In this document: positions 26,096 to 35,050 of the stretch, piece after piece | Layout: every line of letters begins with the position of its first letter | Position numbering within the stretch: the first letter of the stretch is position 1 | Source of the DNA: RCIO01 sp965232405 | Lineage (GTDB): Bacteria > Pseudomonadota > Alphaproteobacteria > Rhizobiales > Rhizobiaceae | Assembly: GCA_965232405.1 (NCBI GenBank) | Contig: OZ246966.1 | Coordinates: 930,001-994,000, forward strand | Length of the DNA stretch: 64,000 nucleotides | Direction of reading: 5' to 3' | The notes under the pieces: model-generated | The model's database searches: none | What the model saw: the letters and a program-made list of their open reading frames with translations, nothing else | What the model was told of the DNA's origin: nothing | Program-made: the position numbers and the translations under genes

Positions 26096-26650
26096 TCAGG
26101 CAAGGTCGAGGAATCGGATAACCGTGTCGCCATAATCGCGCTCGTTAGCCAGCGCGAAACCCGGCGGCGGCGAGAAGGCAGCGCTTCTTGCTTCCTCCAC
26201 GACGATCAGCGCATCGGGCGTCAGCCAGCCGCCTTCCAGCGCCGAAGCCAGCGCACGTTCGCCGAGCCCCTTGCCATAGGGCGGATCGGCAAAGACCAAA
26301 TCGAATGGCTGGATGGTTCCAACCTCGCCCAGGCTGGTCGCGTCGCGGCGGAAGATCTTGGTGCGGCCCGTCAGACCGAACGTTTCCACATTGTCGCGAA
26401 TGAGACCTCGAGCCTCCGCGGCTTCCTCGATGAAAACGCATATCGCGGCACCCCTCGAAAGCGCCTCGATGCCGAGAGCACCGGTTCCGGCGAAAAGGTC
26501 GAGCACGCGCGCACCCTCAGGCCCACCCGGCCGCCGGCTTGCGATGATGTTGAATACGGCCTCGCGCGTCCGGTCGGTGGTCGGTCGGATTGCACAGGAG
26601 CGCGGCGTTACCAGCGTCCGTCCGCGAAGATCACCGCCGACGATCCGCAT
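26096..26650 (-). CDS. rsmD: 16S rRNA (guanine966-N2)-methyltransferase RsmD
   Basis: 184 residues from the ATG at 26650 (MRIVGGDLRGRTL), a typical RsmD start; longer in-frame extensions read through the pseudouridine synthase tail and are spurious. SAM-binding motif VLDLFAGTGALGIEALSRGA and catalytic DPPY in LVFADPPYGKG are present. It methylates G966 of 16S rRNA on the 30S subunit. The start lies within the last 20 bp of the pseudouridine synthase gene, so the two rRNA modification genes are coupled. Confidence 0.94.
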   Translation of the reverse strand: MRIVGGDLRGRTLVTPRSCAIRPTTDRTREAVFNIIASRRPGGPEGARVLDLFAGTGALGIEALSRGAAICVFIEEAAEARGLIRDNVETFGLTGRTKIFRRDATSLGEVGTIQPFDLVFADPPYGKGLGERALASALEGGWLTPDALIVVEEARSAAFSPPPGFALANERDYGDTVIRFLDLA

Positions 26651-27917
26651 TCGGCCGACCTCCTTTCGGCTGTTTGCGGTTCGGCGCACCGCCCTCGCGG
26701 CCCGCCTTGGCAGCAGGCTTGCCCGGTCCACGGTTCTTTTTCGGATCGGCCGACGCGGCCTTCTTGCCAGCCCGCTGGTTGGGGTCGGCCAGGGGCGTCT
26801 TGGCCGCCGCAGCGGCAGCCTTTTTGGGTCCTTTGGGGCGCGCGCCGGGCGCCATCCAGACATTGGAAGCGCGTGAACGGCGCTCTGTTGAGCTACGTGG
26901 CTTGTCCTGCTCGTCCGTACGGCTCTTGTCGCCGCGCGGCTCCCGCGTCGAAAGACGCGAAAGTGCTGTCTCGCGGGCATCGTCCTTGCGATCGCGACGC
27001 GGGCGCTCGGGTGCAGCGCCGCGCGCGCTCGGCCTGTCTTTCTGCTCGTCCGGCTTCGGCGTGTTGACGATCGGCGCGTCAAAGTTCGCGCCGGCCTGTT
27101 CGATCAGGCGCGGACCGAGTTGATCGCGCAGGGCGCGGCCGCGCAGTTCGCGCACCTCACCTTCGGGCAGATCGGCGAGCTGGAACGGCCCGTATGAGAC
27201 CCTGATCAGCCGCGTGACCTCCAGCCCGAGTGCGGCGAGGATATTCTTTACCTCGCGGTTCTTGCCTTCGCGCAGCCCGATGGAGAGCCAGGCATTGGTT
27301 CCCTGCACGCGCTCCAGCGAGGCCTCGATGGAGCCATAGAAGACACCCTCCACGGCGATGCCTTCCTTCAGTCCGGCAAGCGCCTTCTCATCAACCTTGC
27401 CGTGCACGCGCACGCGATAGCGGCGCAGCCACCCGGTTGAAGGCAATTCCAGCACCCGCGACAAACCGCCATCATTGGTGAGAAGCAGCAGCCCTTCGGT
27501 GTTGATGTCGAGGCGGCCGACGGTAACGAGACGCGGCAAACCCTTTGGGAGCGCGTCAAACACTGTGGGCCGCCCCTCCGGATCGCGGTTGGTCGTCACC
27601 AGCCCCGACGGCTTATGGTAGAGGAACAGCCTTGTACGCTCGATTTCGGGAATTGGCGCGCCATCGACCTCGATGCGATCAGCCGCCGAAACGTTCAGTG
27701 CCGGGCTGTCGATCACCTTGCCGTTCACGGCGACGCGGCCGGCTGCGATCATCGCCTCGGCCTCGCGGCGCGAGGCCAATCCGGCCCGCGCGAGGCGCTT
27801 GGCGATACGCTCCGGTGCGCCGGGCTCGTTCGCATTACCCTTCGGTTGCGGTCCGCGCTGGTGCTGGTCACTGCGCCCCGCATGTTTGCGGGGCGGTTTT
27901 TGCCGTTCGTTCTTCAT
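26631..27917 (-). CDS. RluB/RsuA-family 23S rRNA pseudouridine synthase with long basic C-terminal tail
   Basis: 428 residues. An S4 RNA-binding domain (RIAKRLARAGLASRREAEAMI) is followed by the synthase core LYHKPSGLVTT, with the catalytic Asp in VGRLDINTEGLLLLTNDG, and GLREGKNREVKNI. After about residue 285 comes a 140-residue tail rich in Lys, Arg, Pro, Ala and Gly with no fold, plus a basic N-terminal extension. The core matches RluB (U2605 of 23S rRNA). The tail is presumably an RNA-binding disordered extension. It diverges from tadA with 75 bp between starts and overlaps rsmD. Confidence 0.9.
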   Translation of the reverse strand: MKNERQKPPRKHAGRSDQHQRGPQPKGNANEPGAPERIAKRLARAGLASRREAEAMIAAGRVAVNGKVIDSPALNVSAADRIEVDGAPIPEIERTRLFLYHKPSGLVTTNRDPEGRPTVFDALPKGLPRLVTVGRLDINTEGLLLLTNDGGLSRVLELPSTGWLRRYRVRVHGKVDEKALAGLKEGIAVEGVFYGSIEASLERVQGTNAWLSIGLREGKNREVKNILAALGLEVTRLIRVSYGPFQLADLPEGEVRELRGRALRDQLGPRLIEQAGANFDAPIVNTPKPDEQKDRPSARGAAPERPRRDRKDDARETALSRLSTREPRGDKSRTDEQDKPRSSTERRSRASNVWMAPGARPKGPKKAAAAAAKTPLADPNQRAGKKAASADPKKNRGPGKPAAKAGREGGAPNRKQPKGGRPNADRRR

Positions 27918-27992
27918 ATGGCTTTCGCTTGTGCGACCCGGTTATTATCAAAGGCTTAGAGCAGGCGCGAGGGAAAACGGCGCGACAAAGCT

Positions 27993-28445
27993 ATGACGAA
28001 GCGGAAAGATTTCATGGGTGCGGCACTGGAAGAGGCGCGCCACGCCGCATCGCGGGGCGAGGTTCCCGTGGGAGCGGTGGTCGTTAGGCAGGGAGAGATT
28101 ATCGCGAAGGCCGGAAACCGCACACGTGAACTGAACGACCCGACCGCACATGCAGAGATTGTTGCCATACGTGAGGGGTGCCGGTCGACCGGGCTGGAAA
28201 GACTGCCGGATGCCGACCTGTATGTCACGCTGGAACCCTGCGCGATGTGCGCGGCCGCGATTTCGTTTGCGCGGATAAGGCGGCTCTATTTCGGCGCTAC
28301 GGACGAGAAAGGCGGGGCCGTGACGAGCGGCGGGCGGTTCTTCGCCTCACCCACATGCCATCATGCGCCGGATGTCTATCCGGGCCTGGGCGAAACCGAA
28401 GCGGCCGACCTGCTGGTCGATTTTTTTCGGGAAAAGCGCGGCTGA
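27993..28445 (+). CDS. tadA: tRNA-specific adenosine deaminase
   Basis: 150 residues. The zinc deaminase motifs are HAEI (TAHAEIVAIREG) and PCAMC (TLEPCAMCAAAI), with VPVGAVVV before them. It makes inosine at position 34 of tRNA-Arg(ACG) and is normally essential. It diverges from the pseudouridine synthase gene. Its stop codon lies inside a perfect 9 bp hairpin shared with the convergent lipoprotein gene. Confidence 0.95.
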   Translation: MTKRKDFMGAALEEARHAASRGEVPVGAVVVRQGEIIAKAGNRTRELNDPTAHAEIVAIREGCRSTGLERLPDADLYVTLEPCAMCAAAISFARIRRLYFGATDEKGGAVTSGGRFFASPTCHHAPDVYPGLGETEAADLLVDFFREKRG

Positions 28446-28460
28446 GGGGAGCTCAGCCGC
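28438..28460. terminator. Hairpin between convergent tadA and lipoprotein genes
   Basis: GCGGCTGAG (28438-28446) pairs perfectly with CTCAGCCGC (28452-28460) around a 5-base loop. On the minus strand the stem is followed by GCTTTTCCCG, so it best serves the lipoprotein gene; on the plus strand it contains the tadA stop. Confidence 0.6.
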
Positions 28461-28466
28461 CGGAAA

Positions 28467-29102
28467 TCAGAACAGGCTTCTTCCGCCGCCTGCATTGCGC
28501 TTGGCCCGGCGTTCCTTCTTCCATTCCGATTCGCCCAGATCGTCGACCGGTGCTGTCTCAGCCGGCCGGCGATAATCTAGCGGAGGCTCACTCAGATATT
28601 TGCGGCTGCTCGCATTCGCGCCAACCCGCTCGAGCCGCCGGCGCTTGATTTCCTCACGCCGTTCGCGATCGCTCATGTTGCTCAGCAATGGATCGTCATT
28701 GGTGACTTCATTGCTACGCTCGGTCGGAGTGTGCGTAACATTCGGTCGGTAAAACGGGTTGTTGCTGTTTTCGTCCGCTTCGGCACGGATACGCGCCAGG
28801 CGCTGCTCCGGCGATTCTGGCCATTGCGGGTTCGACGCAGTCGTCACGTCATCCTGCGGTGGCGGCAACACGGCGGTCGTTTCGGGCGTCACCAGCTCCG
28901 GCCGCGGTTTGTAGTCAATCCTTGGCTTCTTGTCGCTGCCAAAGGCAATCATGCCAGCAACGTCTTCGAGAAGCTGCTCGTTGGCTGTCTTGTCGGTTCC
29001 ATAGGTGGGCGAGGCAACGCAGCCCCCGAGGCCAAGCCCCGCGGCGACGACGCCAGCGACAAGCGTTACACGCACAAGGCGCGCATGATCGAAATTGACC
29101 AA
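28467..29102 (-). CDS. Proline/arginine-rich putative lipoprotein
   Basis: 211 residues. A signal sequence (VTLVAGVVAAGLGLGGC) ends in a lipobox LGGC with Cys at about 28. The rest is polar and low-complexity, with many Arg, Glu, Pro and Asn and a KKERRAKR-type end, and no recognised domain. Similar lipoproteins occur next to tadA or ileS in Hyphomicrobiales by my recollection, function unknown. It lies 132 bp downstream of ileS, separated by a strong hairpin. Confidence 0.72.
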   Translation of the reverse strand: MVNFDHARLVRVTLVAGVVAAGLGLGGCVASPTYGTDKTANEQLLEDVAGMIAFGSDKKPRIDYKPRPELVTPETTAVLPPPQDDVTTASNPQWPESPEQRLARIRAEADENSNNPFYRPNVTHTPTERSNEVTNDDPLLSNMSDRERREEIKRRRLERVGANASSRKYLSEPPLDYRRPAETAPVDDLGESEWKKERRAKRNAGGGRSLF

Positions 29103-29165
29103 GGAATTCAGCCTCTCACATTCCCGGCGATGGCGACCGGTAACTCATCCACGATTACCCCAAAC

Positions 29166-29202
29166 CCACAAATCCGGCGACAAGATGACGCCGGATTTGT
29201 GG
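29166..29202 (-). terminator. Perfect 14 bp hairpin after ileS
   Basis: CCACAAATCCGGCG (29166-29179) pairs perfectly with 29189-29202 around a 9-base loop. It lies between the ileS stop (29235) and the lipoprotein start. On the minus strand the following bases (GGTTTGGGG) are not a proper T-tract, so it may be a factor-assisted terminator or an mRNA 3'-end stabiliser. Confidence 0.5.
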
Positions 29203-29234
29203 CCGCTTGTAGCTGAAACGGCTTTCACGGGCAA

Positions 29235-32200
29235 TCAGAGCCTGCCCATATCCTTAAGCTCGCGCAGTGCTGCAGCGTCTCGCGCAGACACTTCCGGAAA
29301 CTCGGGATCGGCTCCGACATCGTCGGTGTAGCGCCACGAACGCGCACATTTGGCGCCCGATGCGCGTTCGAAGACAACGCCGACATCGGCAACGTCATCG
29401 AGCGTGTAGGCACCTTGTGGCGGCGCGCTTGCCTCAATCCGGATGCCCGACGTGATGCAGATATCCGCCATGTCCATGTCATGGCTGGAAATCGCAGCCC
29501 GCAGCTCCGGATCGGCGACATAAACAACCGGCGCGGCCTCCAGCGAGGAGCCGATGGTCTTTTCCCGGCGCTCGATCTCCAGCGCACCGGTGACGACACG
29601 GCGCACCTGTCTGATCTTGCGCCATTTGGCGGCGAGTTCAGCATCGCGCCATTCAGCCGGCAGATCGCGGAACTGCTCCAGATGCACCGACTTGGCTGAC
29701 GGGTAACGCTGCAGCCATGCCTCCTCCGTGGTGAAGGGCAACATGGGCGACAGCCAGGTCACCAGATTGTCGAACAGGTGGCGCACCACGATCAGCGCTG
29801 CCTTGCGGCGCGTGCTTGATGGCGCATCGCAATAGAGCGCGTCCTTGCGGACATCGAAATAGAAGGCCGACAGCTCGACCACCATGAAGTCCATCAGCGC
29901 ACGGACAATGCGCTTGAAGTCGAAATTGTCGTAACCCTTGTTGACGACCTCATTCAGCTCGGAGAGCCGGTGCAGCATGAGGCGCTCAAGCTCCGGCATG
30001 TCGGCGAAGGCGATCTCCTCGCCCTCGTCATGCGCCAGCGTGCCCAGCATCCAGCGCAGCGTGTTCCTGAGCTTGCGGTAGGCGTCGACATTGGTCTGGA
30101 TGACGTTCTGGCCGAGCCGCTGATCTTCCCAGTAGTCCGTGGTCATCACCCAAAGGCGCAAAATGTCCGCGCCCGACTTCGCCATCACATCCTGCGGCAA
30201 GACCTGATTGCCGAGCGACTTCGACATCTTGCGGCCGTCCTCGGCCATCGTAAAGCCATGTGTGATGACGGTGTCGTAAGGCGCGCGGCCGCGCGTGCCG
30301 CAGCTTTCAAGCAGCGAGGAATGGAACCAGCCGCGATGCTGGTCGGAGCCTTCGAGATAGACATCGGCCGGCCATTTCAGGTCAGGCCGGTCCTCCAACG
30401 TGAAGGCATGGGTGGAGCCGGAATCGAACCAGACATCGAGAATGTCGGTGACCATCTGCCAGGGTTCGTTGGCGCGGCTGCCGAGAAAGCGCTCGCGTGC
30501 GCCATCGGCGAACCAGGCGTCTGCGCCTTCCGCCTCGAAGGCTTCGAGGATGCGGGCATTGACCTCCGCGTCCTTCAGCACTTCGCCGTTCTCATCGGCA
30601 AACACGCAGATCGGCACGCCCCAGGCGCGCTGGCGCGAGAGCACCCAGTCGGGCCGCTCCTCGATCATTGAGCGCAGGCGCGTCTGGCCGGCCGTGGGCA
30701 CGAAGCGCGTGTCGTCGATCGCTTTCAGCGAGCGCGAACGCAGCGTGGTGGCGTCGCCGAGGTCCTTGTCCATGTAGACAAACCATTGCGGCGTGTTGCG
30801 GAAGATGACCGGCTTCTTGGAGCGCCATGAGTGCGGATAGGAGTGCTTGAGCCGCCCGCGGGCGAACAGCATGTCCTTCTCGATCAGCGCGGTGATGACA
30901 GCCTGATTGGCGTCGCCCTTCTTGCCGTTGTCGTCGATGACGCGGGCAGCGCCACCCTCGCGGTCGGGTCCGAAACCCGGTGCGTCCTTGGTGAAGAAGC
31001 CATCATCGCCGACCGTGAAGGGGATATTCAGCGAGAAAGGCCTGCCATTTAGACGGAAGCCCTGCTCATCCGCGTGAAAAGCAAATGAGTAGCCGGTCTT
31101 TTCCTTACCGGTGAATTGTTGCATCAAACGACTGGTAAAATCGTTCCATGCTTCAAAGTCCTCGCGGCCGTGACCGGGCGCGGTGTGGACGAAGCCGGTG
31201 CCGGCGTCATCGGTGACGTGATCGCCGGGGATCAACGGCACGGCGAACTCGTAACCGCCGCCGAGACCCTTGAGAGGGTGGGTACAAACTACGCCAGACA
31301 ATTCTCCACGCTCGACGTGGCGAACAAATCCCAGTTCAACTTTCGCCTGATTAGCGCATGCGCTGGCCAATGTTTCCGCGATTACAAGGATTTCGCCAGC
31401 TTGGGGTCCAAAATCACGTTCAGCCGACTCGACAACGAAAATCGCGTACGAAATGCGATCCGAATACGAAACTGCCCGATTCCCGGGGATCGTCCACGGT
31501 GTTGTGGTCCAGATAACAACACATGCGTTCGCGAGTTGGCTTTCCGCATCCATTTCGTGAACTGAAGGCGGACTGCGATCAGGATCAGCCAAAACGTTGA
31601 CTACTGACTGACCCTGCTTGATTGGAAACTTCACCCAGACCGTGTCAGACTCGTAGTCCTGATACTCGACCTCGGCCTCCGCCAGGGCGGTGCGTTCCAC
31701 CACGGACCACATCACCGGCTTGGAACCGCGATAAAGCTGCCCGGACATGGCGAATTTCAGCAGTTCGCCGGCGATGCGCGCCTCGGCGTGGAAATTCATC
31801 GTCGTGTAAGGGTTCTTGAAGTCGCCGACGATGCCGAGCCGCTGGAACTCCTCCGTCTGCACGTTGATCCAGTGCTGAGCGAACTCCCGGCATTCCTTGC
31901 GGAATTCGTTGACCGGCACCTGGTCCTTGTCGAGCCCCTTGGCGCGGTATTGTTCCTCGATCTTCCACTCGATCGGCAGGCCGTGGCAGTCCCAGCCGGG
32001 CACATAGTTCGAGTCGTAACCGCGCATCTGGAAGGAGCGCGTGATGACGTCCTTCAGAACCTTGTTGAGCGCATGGCCGATATGGATGTTGCCATTGGCG
32101 TAGGGCGGGCCATCGTGAAGCACGTATTTCGGCCGCCCGGCAGCGTCCTCGCGCAAGCGCGTGTAGAGATCCATCTCGCCCCACCGGGCGACGATCTCGG

Positions 32201-32294
32201 GTTCCTTCTGCGGCAGCCCGGCGCGCATCGGGAAGTCAGTCTGCGGCAGGAATAGCGTTTTCGAATAGTCGATCTTGTCAGCGGTGTCGGTCAT
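29235..32294 (-). CDS. ileS: Isoleucyl-tRNA synthetase
   Basis: 1019 residues from the ATG at 32294 (MTDTADKIDYSKTLFLP). HIGH is in GNIHIGHALNKVLKD (about 71-74) and KMSKS in GRKMSKSLGN (about 690). The CP1 editing domain contains WTTTPWTIPGN and GTGFVHTAPGHGREDFEAW. It charges tRNA-Ile and edits valine. It is somewhat longer than usual, with extra residues in and after the editing domain (about 250-262 and 385-415). The codons for about residues 218-341 look different from the rest of the gene (see findings), although the frame is intact. Confidence 0.95.
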   Translation of the reverse strand: MTDTADKIDYSKTLFLPQTDFPMRAGLPQKEPEIVARWGEMDLYTRLREDAAGRPKYVLHDGPPYANGNIHIGHALNKVLKDVITRSFQMRGYDSNYVPGWDCHGLPIEWKIEEQYRAKGLDKDQVPVNEFRKECREFAQHWINVQTEEFQRLGIVGDFKNPYTTMNFHAEARIAGELLKFAMSGQLYRGSKPVMWSVVERTALAEAEVEYQDYESDTVWVKFPIKQGQSVVNVLADPDRSPPSVHEMDAESQLANACVVIWTTTPWTIPGNRAVSYSDRISYAIFVVESAERDFGPQAGEILVIAETLASACANQAKVELGFVRHVERGELSGVVCTHPLKGLGGGYEFAVPLIPGDHVTDDAGTGFVHTAPGHGREDFEAWNDFTSRLMQQFTGKEKTGYSFAFHADEQGFRLNGRPFSLNIPFTVGDDGFFTKDAPGFGPDREGGAARVIDDNGKKGDANQAVITALIEKDMLFARGRLKHSYPHSWRSKKPVIFRNTPQWFVYMDKDLGDATTLRSRSLKAIDDTRFVPTAGQTRLRSMIEERPDWVLSRQRAWGVPICVFADENGEVLKDAEVNARILEAFEAEGADAWFADGARERFLGSRANEPWQMVTDILDVWFDSGSTHAFTLEDRPDLKWPADVYLEGSDQHRGWFHSSLLESCGTRGRAPYDTVITHGFTMAEDGRKMSKSLGNQVLPQDVMAKSGADILRLWVMTTDYWEDQRLGQNVIQTNVDAYRKLRNTLRWMLGTLAHDEGEEIAFADMPELERLMLHRLSELNEVVNKGYDNFDFKRIVRALMDFMVVELSAFYFDVRKDALYCDAPSSTRRKAALIVVRHLFDNLVTWLSPMLPFTTEEAWLQRYPSAKSVHLEQFRDLPAEWRDAELAAKWRKIRQVRRVVTGALEIERREKTIGSSLEAAPVVYVADPELRAAISSHDMDMADICITSGIRIEASAPPQGAYTLDDVADVGVVFERASGAKCARSWRYTDDVGADPEFPEVSARDAAALRELKDMGRL

Positions 32295-32548
32295 ATCGGT
32301 CTCTCGGAACCAGCAAACCGCGCATCGGCGCCGGCGGCTGGCATCGGTCAAATTCAGAGATTGCGCGGCAAGGCGCGTTTCAGTTCCCGGACCTTCCGGC
32401 TCGTCAGAGCGCGCGGAAGGCCGGGCGGATAATTCGTATGGCGCGACTGATGCCGAAGAAACGCGTGATCATGGCCGGGGCTTTTAGCGGAGGAGCGGCG
32501 GTGAATAAAGAGGCGAATGGCGCGCAGCGAGCGACCATCTGCGGCCTG

Positions 32549-33307
32549 TTACCACACGTCCCGATCCAGCTTCTCGAATATGGTGCGGCGCATGGCCCGC
32601 GCCAACGCTTTGGGAAACAGTTTCCCCGCTGCCGCAATCGCGCGTGCCTGAGGTCCGGAAAAGACCCTGCGGCGGCCAGCCAGCGTCGCATCCATGATGA
32701 GACGCGCAGCGGTCTGCGGCTTCACCCGTCGCTGCGCATCGGCCGACGGCGGCGCATGACGGGCGGCGTGCTCGGTGCGCAGCGGTCCCGGATAGGCTAC
32801 GGTCACGCTCACGCCTTTTCGGGCAAATGGCCGCCTCACACTCTTTGCATAGACGGCCAGCGCGTCCTTGGACGCGCCATAGGCGGCCGCGCCCGGATAA
32901 CCGGTGAAATGAGACAGCGATGATACGAAGCAGATGTGGCCGGTCACCGCGCCGGCGCGCATGAGCGATGCCGCAAGGAGCATCGGCGTTTCAGTGTTGA
33001 CCGTAAGCAGGCGGCGATAGGCTGTCAGCGGGATCGCCTCGAAACGCCCGGTGGCGCTGATGCCGGCGTTAAGGAACACCACGTCATAGGGCCCGCCCGC
33101 GACTATGGCTGCGAGGTTGCGATCGACATCGTCGCGGTCTGCCTGATCGCAGACGATGCGGACCGCCTTATCCTCAAGCCGAGGCGCTTGCCTGTCGACG
33201 GAAACGACGTCGTAGCCGCTGGCCAGAAGACGCTCCACCAGCGCACCGCCCAGCCCCGCGCTGCCGCCGGTAACCAGCGCTCTTGGTCGCGATACTATCT
33301 GCGCCAC
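32549..33307 (-). CDS. Short-chain dehydrogenase/reductase
   Basis: About 252 residues from a GTG at 33307; a TTG at 33328 is the other in-frame choice, and no in-frame ATG fits. Cofactor motif TGGSAGLGGALVERL, NAG in LNAGISATG, and catalytic Ser and Tyr-x-x-x-Lys in FVSSLSHFTGYPGAAAYGASKDAL are all present. The substrate is unknown. Its start overlaps the end of the preceding SDR gene by 13 bp, so the pair is cotranscribed. The 254 bp between this gene and ileS contains no evident gene. Confidence 0.82.
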   Translation of the reverse strand: MAQIVSRPRALVTGGSAGLGGALVERLLASGYDVVSVDRQAPRLEDKAVRIVCDQADRDDVDRNLAAIVAGGPYDVVFLNAGISATGRFEAIPLTAYRRLLTVNTETPMLLAASLMRAGAVTGHICFVSSLSHFTGYPGAAAYGASKDALAVYAKSVRRPFARKGVSVTVAYPGPLRTEHAARHAPPSADAQRRVKPQTAARLIMDATLAGRRRVFSGPQARAIAAAGKLFPKALARAMRRTIFEKLDRDVW

Positions 33308-33999
33308 GGCATGACCGCATCGGTCCAATAGTGCGCAAAGCTGATCGTCTGTCGCGAGCGAGGGCGCGCCACCGCCCGGTCAATCAGGCGCGCCATCTTG
33401 TCCGGCGACGCAAACAGGCGGCGTGCATTTCCAGGATCGAACCCCGCCTTCGCATGGATACCGGTTGCCACCGGGCCAGGGTGGATGACCTGAACCGTTA
33501 TCCTGTTGCGCCATTCCTCGGCCAGTGCGCGCGCCAGCCCTTCGAGACCGGCCTTGGCCGCAGCGTAGCTGGCGAAGGCCGGTGCGCCGCGCCGCGCTGT
33601 GGAACCGATCAGCACCAGCCTGCCCCTTGCCGCTTCGAGATGCGGGTAGAGAGCCTGCGCCAAGGCAATGGCCGACATGAGATTGGCGTCGAGCGTTTGC
33701 CGTATCGTCTCGGCCGGTTCATCGGCCGGATTGCCCGACCAGCCTGACCCGGCATTCAGAATGGCAATGTCGAGACGCACCCAACCAAGCTCGGCCAATG
33801 CGCCGGCGATGCGTCGCGCCGCCTCCTCCGGCTCGCTTTGGTCGGCCTCGACATAGGTCGCTCCCGCAGGCAGCAGCGCAGCCACCTCGGCGACAGGTCT
33901 GCGGCCGGTGATAAGCAAGTTTGCGCGTTCGGCGTAGCGGGCGGCGAGTGCTGCCCCGATGCCGGAAGTCGCGCCGGTGATCAGCACGTTTGGAAGCAT
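33295..33999 (-). CDS. Short-chain dehydrogenase/reductase
   Basis: 234 residues from the ATG at 33999 (MLPNVLITGATSGIGAALA). It has TGATSGIG for the cofactor, LNAG, and the catalytic SYAAAK (Tyr-Ala-Ala-Ala-Lys). TGRRP after the second strand suggests NADP preference. The C-terminus differs from the neighbouring SDR, so the two are not recent duplicates. Coexpression with the downstream SDR gene suggests two steps on one small molecule or lipid, but nothing identifies it. Confidence 0.85.
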   Translation of the reverse strand: MLPNVLITGATSGIGAALAARYAERANLLITGRRPVAEVAALLPAGATYVEADQSEPEEAARRIAGALAELGWVRLDIAILNAGSGWSGNPADEPAETIRQTLDANLMSAIALAQALYPHLEAARGRLVLIGSTARRGAPAFASYAAAKAGLEGLARALAEEWRNRITVQVIHPGPVATGIHAKAGFDPGNARRLFASPDKMARLIDRAVARPRSRQTISFAHYWTDAVMPWRR

Positions 34000-34047
34000 G
34001 GAGCGCTGGTTATGCAATGAGGATGCCGGCGTCGAGCCGCATCCGGT

Positions 34048-35040
34048 TCACGATGTTGCGAAGGTCAGCGTTTCATCGAGTGCCGAGAGTGGCCGCACGC
34101 CTGACAGCAACGCTCGCGCCTCCGCCTCGTCGGCCTTCATCTGCACGGTCAGCGCATCGAGATCATCGAATTTGAGCTCAGGCCGCAGGAACCCAAAAAG
34201 GGAAACGCAGCCCTTCTCGCCATAAAGATCGCCATCAAAATCGAAGAGATAGGTTTCCAGGAGCGCATCACCGCCCTCCTCCACCGTCGGACGACGGCCG
34301 AAGCTGGCGACACCATCGTGCAGCGAGCCATCCGCGCGGCGGAAGCGAACGGCATAGATGCCGTGCCGCAGGTTCATGTCCGCCGGCAACGCCATATTGG
34401 CGGTGGGGAAGCCAAGCGTGCGGCCAAGTTGCTTGCCGCGCGAGACCTCTGCTTCCACCGTGAAACGATAGCCGAGCAGCCCCGCCGCGCCTGCAGCGTC
34501 GCCGTCTGCGAGCAGTTCCCTGACCCTGGTCGACGAAACCGCATCGCCGCCCTCGTCGTCGAATGCTTCTACCACCGTGACGCCGAAGCCGTGCCGTTTG
34601 CCCGCCTCGGCCATGAATTCGGGGTTGCCGCCCCTGGCGCGTCCGAAATGGAAATCGTAGCCGGTGACGATGTGGCTGATTGCGAGATCGCGAACGAGAA
34701 TGCCGGAAACAAAATCCTCGGCCTCGGTCTTTGACAGTTCCGCCGTGAAAGGAACCTCGACAACGCCATCCAGACCGAGCGCATGGAGCAATTGTGCCTT
34801 CATCGGCGCCGGGGTCAGACGGAACAATGGCTCGTCCGGCCGGAAGAAACTTACCGGGTGCGGCTCGAATGTCAGCGCAAGAACCGGAGCGCCGAGCCGT
34901 TCGCCGGTTTCAAGCGCCTGCTGCAACACACTTTGATGCCCGCGGTGAACGCCGTCGAAATTGCCGATGGCAACCACAGCGCCCCTCAGCCGCGGCGGGA
35001 GACTGCTGGAACCGGAAATCCTGTCAAAGGTTTCGCTCAT
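34048..35040 (-). CDS. ribF: Bifunctional riboflavin kinase / FAD synthetase
   Basis: 330 residues from the ATG at 35040 (MSETFDRISGSS). The N-terminal FAD synthetase has AIGNFDGVHRGHQSVL (nucleotidyltransferase GxFDGxHxGH) and FEPHP; the C-terminal riboflavin kinase has GRTLGFPTANM and HGIYAVRF. It makes FMN and FAD from riboflavin. It starts 10 bp after the stop of the HAD hydrolase gene, as in related genomes. Confidence 0.95.
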   Translation of the reverse strand: MSETFDRISGSSSLPPRLRGAVVAIGNFDGVHRGHQSVLQQALETGERLGAPVLALTFEPHPVSFFRPDEPLFRLTPAPMKAQLLHALGLDGVVEVPFTAELSKTEAEDFVSGILVRDLAISHIVTGYDFHFGRARGGNPEFMAEAGKRHGFGVTVVEAFDDEGGDAVSSTRVRELLADGDAAGAAGLLGYRFTVEAEVSRGKQLGRTLGFPTANMALPADMNLRHGIYAVRFRRADGSLHDGVASFGRRPTVEEGGDALLETYLFDFDGDLYGEKGCVSLFGFLRPELKFDDLDALTVQMKADEAEARALLSGVRPLSALDETLTFATS

Positions 35041-35050
35041 CGCGGACCCG

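Noticed and set aside
31045..31640. Frameshift or pseudogene in ileS
   Set aside because: The frame is continuous, and WTTTPWTIPGN and the following editing motifs are intact; only codon use is unusual.
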